This document shows, in pieces, positions 23,669 to 30,931 of a stretch of DNA of 31,090 bases (positions are counted from its first letter, which is position 1; every line of letters starts with the position of its first letter). Both the position numbers and the translations under genes were made by a program. The stretch covers positions 1 through 31,090 of the forward strand of contig CAAELZ010000079.1 of NCBI GenBank assembly GCA_900756945.1, given 5' to 3'. Under the pieces are notes generated by a model. That model was not told the origin of the DNA. It did no database searches and worked only from the letters and a program-made list of their open reading frames with translations. This DNA comes from an uncultured Collinsella sp. (lineage in GTDB: Bacteria; Actinomycetota; Coriobacteriia; Coriobacteriales; Coriobacteriaceae).

Positions 23669-24388
23669 ATGAAGAGTTTCGTTGCCGAGGATTCGTTTTG
23701 GGAGCTATTTCCGCAGGCGGCTGTCGGTGTTGTGGTCGTAAAGGGCATGAAGCCCGCGGCTCAGATTCCTCAAGAGGACGTTGATGCGATTGCCGCGTTG
23801 CTCGACCGCGCCAATATCGATGCGGAGCGTCACCTGACGAGTGATACCATCAGCGAGAATGCGCCGGTTAAGGCATGGCGCGAGGCATATCGCCTATTCA
23901 AGACCAAGAAGGGCGCGCGTTGCTCAATTGAGAACCTGCTCAAGCGCGTGCTCAAAGGAAAGCCGGTGGGCCACATTACGCCCGCGGTGGACATCTACAA
24001 CACGGTGTCGCTGTCCTACGCGCTGCCCGTAGGCGGCGAGGATTTGCACGCGATTGAGGGAGACCTTTGCCTGAAGGTGACCGACGGTGGCGATTCATTT
24101 CTGCCGCTTGGCGAGGAGACAGATGACCCGACGCTGCCCGGCGAGCTCGCCTACATCGATGATGCGGGCGCCGTATGCCGCTGCTGGAACTGGCGCGATG
24201 GCGTTCGAACGGCGTTGTCCGATGATTCGGCCGATGCTTTCCTGGCGATTGAGTGCGTGGAGCCCAAGCGGATGGGGGATTGCCAGGCCGCGATCGATCG
24301 CTTAGCCGAGCTGCTCGAGCGCTATCTGGGAGCGACGGTTGTCGTTAAAACGCTTGTGACCCGCGACAATCCTTGCGTGGGGCTGTAG
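23669..24388 (+). CDS. B3/4 (PheRS beta-like tRNA-editing) domain protein
   Basis: The 239-residue protein resembles COG3382 proteins, which carry the B3/B4 domain of phenylalanyl-tRNA synthetase beta as a free-standing unit. Landmarks are VKAWREAYRLFKTKKGARCSIENLLKRVLKG, PAVDIYNTVSLSYALPVGGEDL (the conserved N-x-x-S-L-x-x-x-x-P-x-G-x-x-D core) and the C-terminal VCRCWNWRDG. Such proteins are thought to edit mischarged tRNA, but their activity is largely untested. The upstream in-frame ATG at 23654 lacks a ribosome site; AAGGGAG fits the ATG at 23669. The structured leader ahead of it suggests transcription attenuation. A REP-like hairpin with a T tract follows. Confidence 0.82.
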   Translation: MKSFVAEDSFWELFPQAAVGVVVVKGMKPAAQIPQEDVDAIAALLDRANIDAERHLTSDTISENAPVKAWREAYRLFKTKKGARCSIENLLKRVLKGKPVGHITPAVDIYNTVSLSYALPVGGEDLHAIEGDLCLKVTDGGDSFLPLGEETDDPTLPGELAYIDDAGAVCRCWNWRDGVRTALSDDSADAFLAIECVEPKRMGDCQAAIDRLAELLERYLGATVVVKTLVTRDNPCVGL

Positions 24389-24418
24389 CGAAGTCTGCGG
24401 ATCAAACTCGATGCCCCA

Positions 24419-24456
24419 AACCACCACAAAGGTGCCTGTCCCCTTTGTGGTGGTTT
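24419..24456 (+). repeat. REP-like palindrome, copy C (forward), with T tract
   Basis: The element has the same arms and centre as copy A, flanked by AAA upstream and TTTTTAT downstream. It lies 31 bases past the B3/4-domain gene and probably serves as its terminator. Confidence 0.85.
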
Positions 24457-24560
24457 TTATGTTGATGGGTTAACAAATGGGATATTTGGGTACGGGTGTT
24501 GCCTTGTGCGGCTAAGATGTTTACCCGTTAGCATCATGTAAGCGAAAGGCGGTCGTCACC

Positions 24561-25010
24561 ATGCAGCAGAACGACGAGACACGTTTTGAGGACTTTGTCG
24601 GACTGATCAGCGGCCTCTACAAGGAGATTCAGCGTATCAAGACGTCCGAAGGCGCAAGGCTGGGCCTCAAGGGCTCCGACGTTATGTGCCTGTACTATCT
24701 TGAGCGCAGCAAGGACGGCCTGACTGGCGCCGACCTCGCCCGCATGGCCGGCGTTACCCGTGCCGCCGTTTCGCGCACACTGGCACATCTGGAGGAGGGC
24801 GGCTACGTCGAGGTTGACGACTCGGGTGATGCGGCCGTCAAGTATCGTGCTCCGGTGCGCCTGACTGCCCTGGGCGGCGAGAGCATGAGCGAGGCCGATC
24901 GCATCATTCGCGAGGTGCTCGATACCACCGGCAAGGCCATGGGCGTGGAGCAGCGCGAGCAGATGTATGCATCGCTGCGCACGATCCTCAACACCCTGCG
25001 CGAGATCTAG
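24561..25010 (+). CDS. MarR-family transcriptional regulator
   Basis: The 149-residue protein has the MarR winged-helix plan. An N-terminal helix (FEDFVGLISGLYKEIQRIKTSEG) leads into the DNA-reading helices LTGADLARMAGVTRAAVSRTLAHLEEGGYVEV. The beta-wing comes next, then RLTALGGESMSEADRIIREVLD and a C-terminal dimerisation helix. The wing is short of the usual D-x-R-D pattern (DDSGDAAVKYRAPVRLT). Ligand and targets are unknown; MarR proteins often control neighbouring genes, and the DegV gene starts 119 bases downstream on the same strand. The start is preceded by GCGAAAGG at moderate spacing. Confidence 0.88.
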   Translation: MQQNDETRFEDFVGLISGLYKEIQRIKTSEGARLGLKGSDVMCLYYLERSKDGLTGADLARMAGVTRAAVSRTLAHLEEGGYVEVDDSGDAAVKYRAPVRLTALGGESMSEADRIIREVLDTTGKAMGVEQREQMYASLRTILNTLREI

Positions 25011-25129
25011 AGCCGCGCTGGCGCTAGCTTTCAGCCAAGAACTGCATCGTCCCGTTTGAGCGCGTACGCCGTGCCGGGACATTGCTGTCAAAATTCCCTG
25101 CGCGAGACCTGCGCAAGAAAGGATTCGTT

Positions 25130-25984
25130 ATGTCCGTCCGCATTATTACCGATTCCGCAAGCGATATGTCGCCGGCGGAGCACCCCGCTCTGCGTGTTCT
25201 GCCGCTGTCCGTCACCTTTGGCACCGATGTGTATATGGATGGCGTCGACATCGATCACCAGCGCTTTTACGAGATGCTTGTGGAGCGCGATGAGCTGCCC
25301 AAGACCGGTCAGGTCAACCCGTACGCCTTTTCGCAGGCGATTGCCGAAGCGCGTGAGGCCGGCGATGAGGCCGTGATTATTACCGTGGGCGCCAAGCTCT
25401 CGGGCACCAACCAGAGTGCCCGCACCGCACTTGCCGAGGCGCCGGGCGGCGACATGTTCGTCGTGGACAGCAATAACGTGACCTTGGGCGAGCGCGTGCT
25501 GGTCGAGTATGCGCTGCGCCTGGTGGACGAGGGCCAGGGCGCGGCTCAGGTTGCGGCGGCTGTCGAGGCCGTGCGCGACCGCGTGGTCGTCATCGGCCTG
25601 CTCGAGACGTTGGAGTACCTGGTGCGCGGCGGTCGCCTGTCTGCTGCTGCCGGCGCCGTGGGCACGCTGCTCAACGTAAAGCCCGTGGTGGCTGCCGAGG
25701 ACGGTCTGATCGTGCAGCTGGGCAAGGCGCGCGGTTCCAAGAACGGACGTAACCTGCTCAACCAGAAGGTCGAAAAGGCAGGAGGCATCGACTTTTCCAT
25801 GCCGCTGGCGCTCGGCTATACGGGCCTTTCGGATGCGGTGCTCAAGAAGTATATCGAGGACAGCGCGGCACTGTGGGCTGGACACACCGAGGGCGAACTG
25901 CCCGTTCACACCATCGGCGCCACCATCGGCACCCATGTAGGCCCCGGCGCCGTAGCCGTAGCCTTCTTCCAGCCCGTTAACTAG
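25130..25984 (+). CDS. DegV-family fatty-acid-binding protein
   Basis: The 284-residue protein follows the DegV family. It starts VRIITDSASDMSP and continues with PLSVTFGTDVYMDG, KTGQVNPYAF, IITVGAKLSGTNQSA and the DSNNVTLGERVLVEYA block. ETLEYLVRGGRLS and LLNVKPVV complete the pattern. These proteins bind a long-chain fatty acid between two domains; Firmicute relatives (FakB) hand it to a fatty-acid kinase. No FakA-like gene is in the window, so a partner is unknown. AAGAAAGGA fits the ATG at 25130; an earlier in-frame ATG at 25082 has no ribosome site. A REP-like hairpin lies 12 bases after the stop. Confidence 0.9.
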   Translation: MSVRIITDSASDMSPAEHPALRVLPLSVTFGTDVYMDGVDIDHQRFYEMLVERDELPKTGQVNPYAFSQAIAEAREAGDEAVIITVGAKLSGTNQSARTALAEAPGGDMFVVDSNNVTLGERVLVEYALRLVDEGQGAAQVAAAVEAVRDRVVVIGLLETLEYLVRGGRLSAAAGAVGTLLNVKPVVAAEDGLIVQLGKARGSKNGRNLLNQKVEKAGGIDFSMPLALGYTGLSDAVLKKYIEDSAALWAGHTEGELPVHTIGATIGTHVGPGAVAVAFFQPVN

Positions 25985-25995
25985 CCCACCTGCCA

Positions 25996-26034
25996 AAACC
26001 ACCACAAAGGGGACAGGAACCTTTGTGGTGGTTT
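25996..26034 (-). repeat. REP-like palindrome, copy D (reverse)
   Basis: ACCACCACAAAGG and CCTTTGTGGTGGT arms with centre GGACAGGAA. It is the reverse orientation of copies A, C and E, with one changed base in the core. It ends 30 bases before the MGMT-like start and would terminate the degV-like transcript. Confidence 0.85.
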
Positions 26035-26063
26035 ATGCTATTCCGGGTGGAAGGGAGCGAGCA

Positions 26064-26384
26064 ATGGCGTCTGAGGGCTTTTTTGAGCGGGTGTACGAGG
26101 TGGTCGAGCAGATTCCCGAGGGGATGGTCGCCACGTATGGTCAGGTGGCGCTGCTTGCTGGACGTCCACGAAGTGCGCGGTACGTGGGGTATGCCCTGCA
26201 CGGCAATCCGCGCCCCGGCGAGATTCCCTGTCACCGCGTGGTGTTTGCCGATGGCCGCATATGCGATGGTTTTGCTTTTGGCGGCCCCAATGCTCAGCGT
26301 GAGCTCTTAATGGGGGAGGGCGTGACGTTTACCGATCCCATGCACGTCGACCTGGGCGCCTGTCGTTGGCCGGCCGGGCTTTAA
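26064..26384 (+). CDS. MGMT-family DNA alkyl-repair-like protein (short form, catalytic Cys retained)
   Basis: The 106-residue protein is the C-terminal domain of O6-methylguanine-DNA methyltransferases without their N-terminal domain. It has VATYGQVALLAGRPRSARYVGYAL (Tyr and helix-turn-helix), then IPCHRVVFADG with Cys56 in the P-C-H-R-V site. Short alkyltransferase-like proteins such as E. coli Atl replace that Cys with Trp and only flag lesions; this one keeps Cys and might transfer the alkyl group. GGAAGGGAG sits seven bases before the ATG at 26064. An earlier in-frame ATG at 26025 lies inside the REP hairpin and has no ribosome site. Confidence 0.88.
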   Translation: MASEGFFERVYEVVEQIPEGMVATYGQVALLAGRPRSARYVGYALHGNPRPGEIPCHRVVFADGRICDGFAFGGPNAQRELLMGEGVTFTDPMHVDLGACRWPAGL

Positions 26385-26398
26385 CGGCTTGCTCGCGC

Positions 26399-26437
26399 CA
26401 AAACCACCACAAAGGTGCCTGTCCCCTTTGTGGTGGC
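26399..26437 (+). repeat. REP-like palindrome, copy E (forward)
   Basis: Arms and centre are identical to copies A and C. It lies 15 bases past the MGMT-like stop codon. No T tract follows (GGTGGCTCTAG). Confidence 0.85.
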
Positions 26438-26512
26438 TCTAGTTTACCTGAGCTAACTTATGGAGAAGCTATGGGGGTACATATTGACGCTACAAAGTAA
26501 ACCACGGTGAAC

Positions 26513-26665
26513 TATATTGTATTCAGCAACGGAGCAGGCAATAGGCGATGAAAAAGCCTGCCCTGTTGAGTTTGATTCGCATTCCTCCCCTCTGTGCGAT
26601 TCAACGGTGTACTTCGGGAACAGGCCCGCTGGCAACTAACTGCCAGCGGGCCTGTTCCTGTTTGT
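26513..26665 (+). ncRNA. Candidate structured non-coding RNA ending in a strong terminator
   Basis: Three hairpins follow in order: GCAGGC/GCCTGC (26534-26561), GTTGA.../...TTCAAC (about 26563-26605) and a perfect 17-bp stem GAACAGGCCCGCTGGCA (26618-26657) followed by CTGTTTG. TATATT (26513-26518) could be a -10 box, but the only good -35, TTGACG at 26484, is too far away (23 bases). A 63-codon frame from ATG 26548 runs through the terminator stem and on into the trpS terminator, so it is unlikely to be real. The RNA family is not recognised. Confidence 0.4.
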
Positions 26666-26705
26666 CGAGGGAGTGCAATGGGCAGAGCCGAACCGGTCGG
26701 GCACC

Positions 26706-26733
26706 AAAAAAGGCGGACGCCGTAGCGCCCGCC
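26706..26733 (-). terminator. Intrinsic terminator of trpS
   Basis: On the minus strand, GGCGG and CCGCC arms with inner GCG/CGC pairs are followed by TTTTTT. It starts 35 bases after the trpS stop. Confidence 0.88.
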
Positions 26734-26768
26734 CTATAGCAATCGAAAGTTCTAGCCAGCAGATCGAT

Positions 26769-27818
26769 CTAGTACACCATGCCCATGGCGTCCTGAACCT
26801 CGGCCAGGGTCTGCTCGGCAATCTCGTTGGCGCGACGGTTGCCCTCGTGCAGCACGTCCTTCACATAGTCCAGATCGTTCTCATAGCGCTGACGACGCTC
26901 GCGGATCGGCGCGAAGTACTCGTTGACGGCCTCGGTCACGTACTTCTTGAGCTGGCCGGAGCCGCCCATGCCAATCTCCTCGGCAATCTCGACCTCGGAA
27001 CGACCGGTGCAGATGGCGGCCGTCGAAAGCAGACCGGATACGCCGGGGCGGTTCTCGGGATCGAACGTGATCATGCGCTCAGAATCGGTCTGGCTCTTCT
27101 TGATGCGCTTTGCCGTCTCCTCGGCGGTCATCGAGATGTTGATGGCGTTGCCGTAGCTCTTGCTCATCTTGCGACCGTCCAGGCCGGGCAGCAGCGGGGT
27201 CTCGGACAGCAGCGCGTCGACCTCGGGGAACACCTTGCCGTAGCGGTTGTTAAAGCGGCGGGCGATGGTACGGGTGAGCTCGATGTGCGGCAGCTGGTCG
27301 CGACCGACGGGCACCACATTGCCCTTGCAGAACAGGATGTCGCAGGCCTGGTGCACCGGGTAGGTGAGCAGAAGGCCGGTGAGCTCGTGGCCCGAGGCCT
27401 CCATCTCGGCCTTGACCGTGGGGTTGCGCGCCAGCTCGGCCTCGGAGACCAGCGACAGGAACGGCAGCATGAGCTGGTTTGCGGCGGGTACGGCGGAGTG
27501 CGCGTAGATCATGGTCTTGTCGGGGTCGATGCCGCAGGCAAGGTAGTCCATAACCATGTTGTACACGTTGTCCTGGATGTGCTCGGTCGTGTCGCGGTCG
27601 GTGATGACTTGGTAGTCGGCGATGAGCACGTTGGTCTTGGCGCCCATGTTCTGCAGCTCAACACGGCCCTTGAGGGTGCCGAAGTAGTGACCCAGGTGCA
27701 GACGGCCGGTGGGGCGGTCGCCGGTGAGCATGGTGAACTTCTCGGGCGTTTTGGCCAGGCCCTCGCGAATGGCGTTGCTCTTTTGCAGCGCGACTTCGTA
27801 GCTGTTCTCGTTTGGCAT
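26769..27818 (-). CDS. trpS: Tryptophanyl-tRNA synthetase
   Basis: This class I synthetase charges tRNA-Trp. The 349-residue protein has TGDRPTGRLHLGHYFGTLK, with HLGH (41-44) as the HIGH motif. DGRKMSKSYGNAI contains KMSKS (217-221). GHELTGLLLTYPVHQACDILF and VGRDQLPHIELTR lie in the tryptophan-binding core. The extended T-G-D-R-P-T-G form is that of the Firmicute-type enzyme. AGGAGC precedes the ATG at 27818; an in-frame upstream ATG at 27848 has no such site. It lies 161 bases downstream of the TagO-like gene on the same strand and may share its transcript. It ends at its own terminator. Confidence 0.95.
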   Translation of the reverse strand: MPNENSYEVALQKSNAIREGLAKTPEKFTMLTGDRPTGRLHLGHYFGTLKGRVELQNMGAKTNVLIADYQVITDRDTTEHIQDNVYNMVMDYLACGIDPDKTMIYAHSAVPAANQLMLPFLSLVSEAELARNPTVKAEMEASGHELTGLLLTYPVHQACDILFCKGNVVPVGRDQLPHIELTRTIARRFNNRYGKVFPEVDALLSETPLLPGLDGRKMSKSYGNAINISMTAEETAKRIKKSQTDSERMITFDPENRPGVSGLLSTAAICTGRSEVEIAEEIGMGGSGQLKKYVTEAVNEYFAPIRERRQRYENDLDYVKDVLHEGNRRANEIAEQTLAEVQDAMGMVY

Positions 27819-27979
27819 GATTGCTCCTAACGTATGTTCATGGGTCAAGATGATAACGCGTTTATTGGAGGGGCGGGTCGTAAGTAGGCGAGGGGCGGGA
27901 GAGCGGCGGCATGTGCGATGGGCGCGGCGTGGCTGCGCGTTTGGCCGGCGGCGCCTGGGCGCATCCTCGGCAGCTTACC

Positions 27980-29179
27980 CTAGCGCCTGTGGTGGCGCTC
28001 CTCCTTGCGTTCTTCTGCCGCCTGCTCCTCCTGCTTAAAGGCGGGATCGTCGGGGGTGACGAGCTCGTCCTCGTGCGTGCGCTTGTTGTAATGGTGGCGC
28101 AGCACGGGCTCAAACAGGTGCAGGTGCTTGGCAAAGGCCGCCGAGCCAATGGCGAGTACGGTAAAGATGAGCACGCGCATGGGCACCTCGACCTGGTTAA
28201 TCGCGGCGGCGCCGGCCGAAAGCATGATGCACCAGGCGTAGATGAGGAGCACTGCCTGTTTTTGGTTGTAGCCTTCTTGGATCAGGCGGTGGTGGATGTG
28301 GCCCTTGTCGGCCTGCCCGATGCTAATGTGGGCGCGCTTGCGGCGCACGATGGCGCTAAACGTGTCGATGATGGGCACGCCGGCAACGATGAGCGGAATG
28401 ATAAGCGAGGTGAGCGCGGCGGTGCGGCTCACGTTGAGCAGCGAGATGGAGCCCAGCGCAAAGCCCAGAAGCAGCGACCCCGAGTCGCCCAAGAAGATGC
28501 TTGCGGGGTTGAAGTTGTAGCGCAAAAAGGCCAGACAGGCGCCAAAGAGCGCAATGGAGAGCGCGGCGGCGTCGATGCGGCCCGAGAGAACGGCCATCGA
28601 AAACATGGTGAACGACGCGATGCCGCAGATGCCCGTGGCCAAGCCGTCGAGGCCGTCGATGAGGTTAATGATGTTGGTGAATGCCACCAGATAGATCACG
28701 GTGATGGGGTAGGCGAGCCATCCGAGCATGATCTCGCCGGGGGCAAACGGGTTGACGATGACGCCGATGCGCAGGCCGCCCACGCAGGCGATGAGCGCGG
28801 CGAGGACCTGACCGGCCAGTTTTTGCTTGGGCTTGAGCTGGAAGACGTCGTCGATAGCGCCGGTCGCAAAGATGACGGTAAAGGAGAGCGCCAGCATGGG
28901 ATAGCTAATGTGAAGGCGCGGGTGCGGCACCAGGACGGGCGGCCAGCCTAGGTGCCAGGTGCCTAGGATTTGCACAATGCAGGCAACGACCAGGCCCAAA
29001 AACACCGCCGTTCCGCCCAAACGCGGGATGGGCTTGGTGTTGATGCGGCGCTTGGAAGGATAGTCGACGGCGTCGAGCTTAATTGCCAAGCGCTTGACCA
29101 GGGGCACCATGAGGAAGGTCGTGATAAAGGCCGCCGCTGCCACGCATAGGTACGGTATGTAGCTCGGGGATGAAGCCAT
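27980..29179 (-). CDS. Undecaprenyl-phosphate glycosyl-1-phosphate transferase (MraY/WecA/TagO family)
   Basis: This membrane enzyme moves a sugar-1-phosphate (probably GlcNAc-1-P) from UDP-sugar to undecaprenyl phosphate, starting a cell-surface glycopolymer. About eleven helices are present. Family motifs are PSKRRINTKPIPRLGG, GAIDDVF (catalytic Asp pair), NIINLIDGLDGLATG, FLGDSGSLLLGFALG and GQADKGHIHHRLIQ, whose HIHH separates WecA/TagO from MraY. The C-terminal 40 residues are charged, ending KEERHHRR. The start is uncertain: neither the ATG at 29179 (399 residues) nor an in-frame TTG at 29197 has a good ribosome site. With the flippase it points to a lipid-linked surface polymer, though the two are 7 kb apart. 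Confidence 0.9.
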   Translation of the reverse strand: MASSPSYIPYLCVAAAAFITTFLMVPLVKRLAIKLDAVDYPSKRRINTKPIPRLGGTAVFLGLVVACIVQILGTWHLGWPPVLVPHPRLHISYPMLALSFTVIFATGAIDDVFQLKPKQKLAGQVLAALIACVGGLRIGVIVNPFAPGEIMLGWLAYPITVIYLVAFTNIINLIDGLDGLATGICGIASFTMFSMAVLSGRIDAAALSIALFGACLAFLRYNFNPASIFLGDSGSLLLGFALGSISLLNVSRTAALTSLIIPLIVAGVPIIDTFSAIVRRKRAHISIGQADKGHIHHRLIQEGYNQKQAVLLIYAWCIMLSAGAAAINQVEVPMRVLIFTVLAIGSAAFAKHLHLFEPVLRHHYNKRTHEDELVTPDDPAFKQEEQAAEERKEERHHRR

Positions 29180-29371
29180 GAATCTAAAAACCGCCAAGCG
29201 TCGAAGGAAAAGGTCAGAAGAACGCCATGCGCAAAGGGCATAGCCGAACCATGATACTCGACCACGGGGGGTGCATGGAATTGCATGCAGCGATAATCAC
29301 GCGCTTACCAGATATTGGGATGTTGTCGATGGCTTGTCGGGATACCGGCGGGGATCCATATGGGCTGTAAT
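29180..29371. other. Untranslated region upstream of the TagO-like gene
   Basis: No gene, repeat or clear promoter was found here. A minus-strand open frame extends through it, out of frame with the transferase, and has no ribosome site. Confidence 0.4.
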
Positions 29372-29398
29372 GGTGGTTTTCGGCAAATGAAAACCACC
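29372..29398. repeat. Perfect hairpin GGTGGTTTTC/GAAAACCACC
   Basis: Ten-bp perfect arms with a 7-base loop. No T tract follows on either strand. The GGTGG end recalls the REP-like arms but the centre is different. Confidence 0.65.
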
Positions 29399-29409
29399 CC
29401 CCACGTTAC

Positions 29410-29591
29410 GAAAATGAACCCACCTAAAACAGGTGGGTGCCCTCATCGACTGTTCCAGCGTCCTTAACAACGAAGGATACCTGTACTAGGTACGACTGTG
29501 TGGGCTCCCTAAATAAACGCGACGGTTCACCCAGTTGCTCCGCGGGGGGCGGAATACCTACATCATAAAGCGGCACTTTGTCGATTCCAGT
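29410..29591 (-). ncRNA. Candidate non-coding RNA of about 182 nt (6S-like size and form)
   Basis: On the minus strand a perfect TATAAT (29598-29603) predicts a start near 29591. An intrinsic terminator (ACCCACCT/AGGTGGGT then TTCATTTTCG) lies near 29410-29438. The enclosed sequence has several short perfect stems: TCCGC/GCGGA, TACCT/AGGTA and TCCTT/AAGGA. A 5'-3' closing match AUCGAC/GUCGAU is also present. The length and the G-G-G-C-A-C-C-C-A-C-C-U 3' end recall firmicute 6S RNAs, but I cannot confirm the family. The -35 region is weak. It is divergent from the radical SAM gene. Confidence 0.45.
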
Positions 29592-29621
29592 CTTGACATT
29601 ATAAAAATCGTGTCGGACGAT
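29578..29621 (+). promoter_or_regulatory. Probable promoter of the radical SAM gene
   Basis: Two overlapping readings exist. TTGTCG (29578) and TATAAA (29600-29605) have a 16-base spacer; TTGACA (29593-29598) and GACGAT (29616-29621) have 17. Either starts a leader of about 75-95 bases. The same bases hold the minus-strand TATAAT of the candidate RNA. Confidence 0.45.
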
Positions 29622-29704
29622 TACGGCGCCTTGGGCTCGAGCCGTCTGTGCGGTTGGTCCCTTTACGTTTGAGCTGCTGAATCATTGTTTTGGAGCATGT
29701 TTTT

Positions 29705-30643
29705 ATGCCGACGTCGTTGACCGAACTTTTTTCGCCCGCCTGCCATTTGTGTCCGCGCCGTTGCGGTACGGCGCGCGACGAGGGCGCGCGTGGCGTGTGC
29801 GGCGCCGACAACACGCTTAAGGTCGCCCGCGCGGCGCTCCATATGTGGGAGGAGCCGCCCATTTCGGGCGAGGCCGGCTCGGGTACGATTTTCTTTAGCG
29901 GCTGTTCGCTCAAATGTATCTACTGCCAAAACCACGAGATCTCGACGGGCAATTTCGGTCTTGAGATTTCGCCCGAGCGTTTGGTCGAGATTATGCTGGA
30001 GCTGCAGGACCAGGGCGCCAATAACATCAACCTGGTGACGGCGACGCACTATGCGCACCTGTTGCCTGCCGCGATTGCCGCGGCACGGACGCGCGGGTTG
30101 GTCATCCCAATTGTCTACAACACGAGTGGTTACGAGCGCGCGAGTGCCGTGGCGGCGCTGGGCGACCTGGTCGACGTGTGGCTTACGGACTTTAAATATG
30201 CCGATGCCGGGCTTGCGCAGTCGCTTTCTCATATTAAGGACTACCCGCGCGTGGCCGTGTCGGGTCTGGCCCAGATGGCGCGCGAGATTGAGCGCCGCGG
30301 GGGGGAGCTGGTAGACGAGGACGGGCTCATGAGGCGCGGCATAATCGTGCGTCATCTGGTGCTGCCGGGGCATGCGGACGATTCGTGCCGCGTGTTGGAC
30401 CTGGTGTGGCAGACGGTGGGCGACGTGCCGATTTCGGTTATGAACCAGTACACGCCCAATGCACTCATGCGCGAGCAGGGCGGCGAGTTGGCCCGTGCCG
30501 TAACGCGCGAGGAGTACGAGCAGGTGCTCGACCATGCCGACGACCTGGGCTTTACGACGATGTTTTGGCAAGAGGGCGGCGCGGTAGACGAGAGCTTTAC
30601 CCCGGCGTTTGACACCACCGGCGTCCTCACCAGCGCAAAGTAG
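29705..30643 (+). CDS. Radical SAM protein, PflA-like (COG1313 type)
   Basis: The 312-residue protein has the radical SAM cluster motif CSLKCIYC (Cys67, Cys71, Cys74), which binds a 4Fe-4S cluster and S-adenosylmethionine. An N-terminal segment CHLCPRRCGTARDEGARGVC gives four more cysteines (13, 16, 20, 32), likely a second metal site. Later blocks are NLVTATHYAHLLPAAIAAAR, YNTSGYERASAV, DVWLTDFKYAD and VMNQYTPNA. Relatives are annotated as putative pyruvate formate-lyase activating enzymes, but no glycyl-radical enzyme is adjacent, so the target is unknown. GGAG precedes the ATG at 29705; a TTG at 29690 is in frame but less likely. Oxygen-sensitive chemistry fits an anaerobe. Confidence 0.9.
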   Translation: MPTSLTELFSPACHLCPRRCGTARDEGARGVCGADNTLKVARAALHMWEEPPISGEAGSGTIFFSGCSLKCIYCQNHEISTGNFGLEISPERLVEIMLELQDQGANNINLVTATHYAHLLPAAIAAARTRGLVIPIVYNTSGYERASAVAALGDLVDVWLTDFKYADAGLAQSLSHIKDYPRVAVSGLAQMAREIERRGGELVDEDGLMRRGIIVRHLVLPGHADDSCRVLDLVWQTVGDVPISVMNQYTPNALMREQGGELARAVTREEYEQVLDHADDLGFTTMFWQEGGAVDESFTPAFDTTGVLTSAK

Positions 30644-30653
30644 TGCGCTCGCC

Positions 30654-30688
30654 GATGATTTTTCTGGGACGGGGATTAAAAAATCATC
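30654..30688. repeat. Hairpin GATGATTTTT/AAAAATCATC with GGGACG core
   Basis: A perfect 10-bp stem encloses CTGGGACGGGGATTA. TGGGACG (30665-30671) can also pair with CGTCCCA at 30727-30733. It lies directly after the radical SAM stop and resembles the GGGGAC-type repeats upstream of pckA. Confidence 0.7.
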
Positions 30689-30753
30689 GAGAGGATCGCC
30701 TGCTCGAAAAGTTGTCAAAATAGCCGCGTCCCAAAAAGACTGGGTATTGGGCG

Positions 30754-30781
30754 TTGACAGTTGGCGAGCCGTAGGTAAAAT
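30754..30781 (+). promoter_or_regulatory. Promoter of tRNA-Ala
   Basis: TTGACA (30754-30759), a 16-base spacer and TAAAAT (30776-30781), with the mature tRNA starting 14 bases later. Confidence 0.85.
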
Positions 30782-30794
30782 ATCAACTTGTCTT

Positions 30795-30867
30795 GGGGAC
30801 GTAGCTCAGTTGGGAGAGCGCTGCCGTCGCATGGCAGAGGCCGAGGGTTCGACTCCCTTCGTCTCCA
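30795..30867 (+). tRNA. tRNA-Ala, anticodon CGC
   Basis: All four stems fold fully over 73 bases: acceptor GGGGACG/CGTCTCC, D stem GCTC/GAGC, anticodon stem CTGCC/GGCAG with loop GTCGCAT, and T stem GAGGG/CCCTT with TTCGACT. The anticodon CGC reads GCG (Ala). The G3-U70 acceptor pair, the alanine identity element, is present. The 3' CCA is not encoded (ACCC follows). It has its own promoter and terminator. Confidence 0.96.
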
Positions 30868-30881
30868 CCCTTGGATTTGAT

Positions 30882-30915
30882 AAGCCGCTGACATTGTGTC
30901 GGCGGCTTTTTTTAA
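30882..30915 (+). terminator. Intrinsic terminator after tRNA-Ala
   Basis: AAGCCGCTGAC pairs with GTCGGCGGCTT, followed by TTTTTTT. Confidence 0.92.
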
Positions 30916-30931
30916 AGGAAAGGGCTGTACC

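Noticed and set aside
26548..26739. 63-codon frame beginning MKKPALLSL, a possible leader peptide
   Set aside because: It runs through the terminator hairpin and the trpS terminator, and the only nearby biosynthetic gene is on the other strand.
26673..28951. Long plus-strand frames opposite trpS and the TagO-like gene
   Set aside because: They are shadows of two well-supported minus-strand genes.
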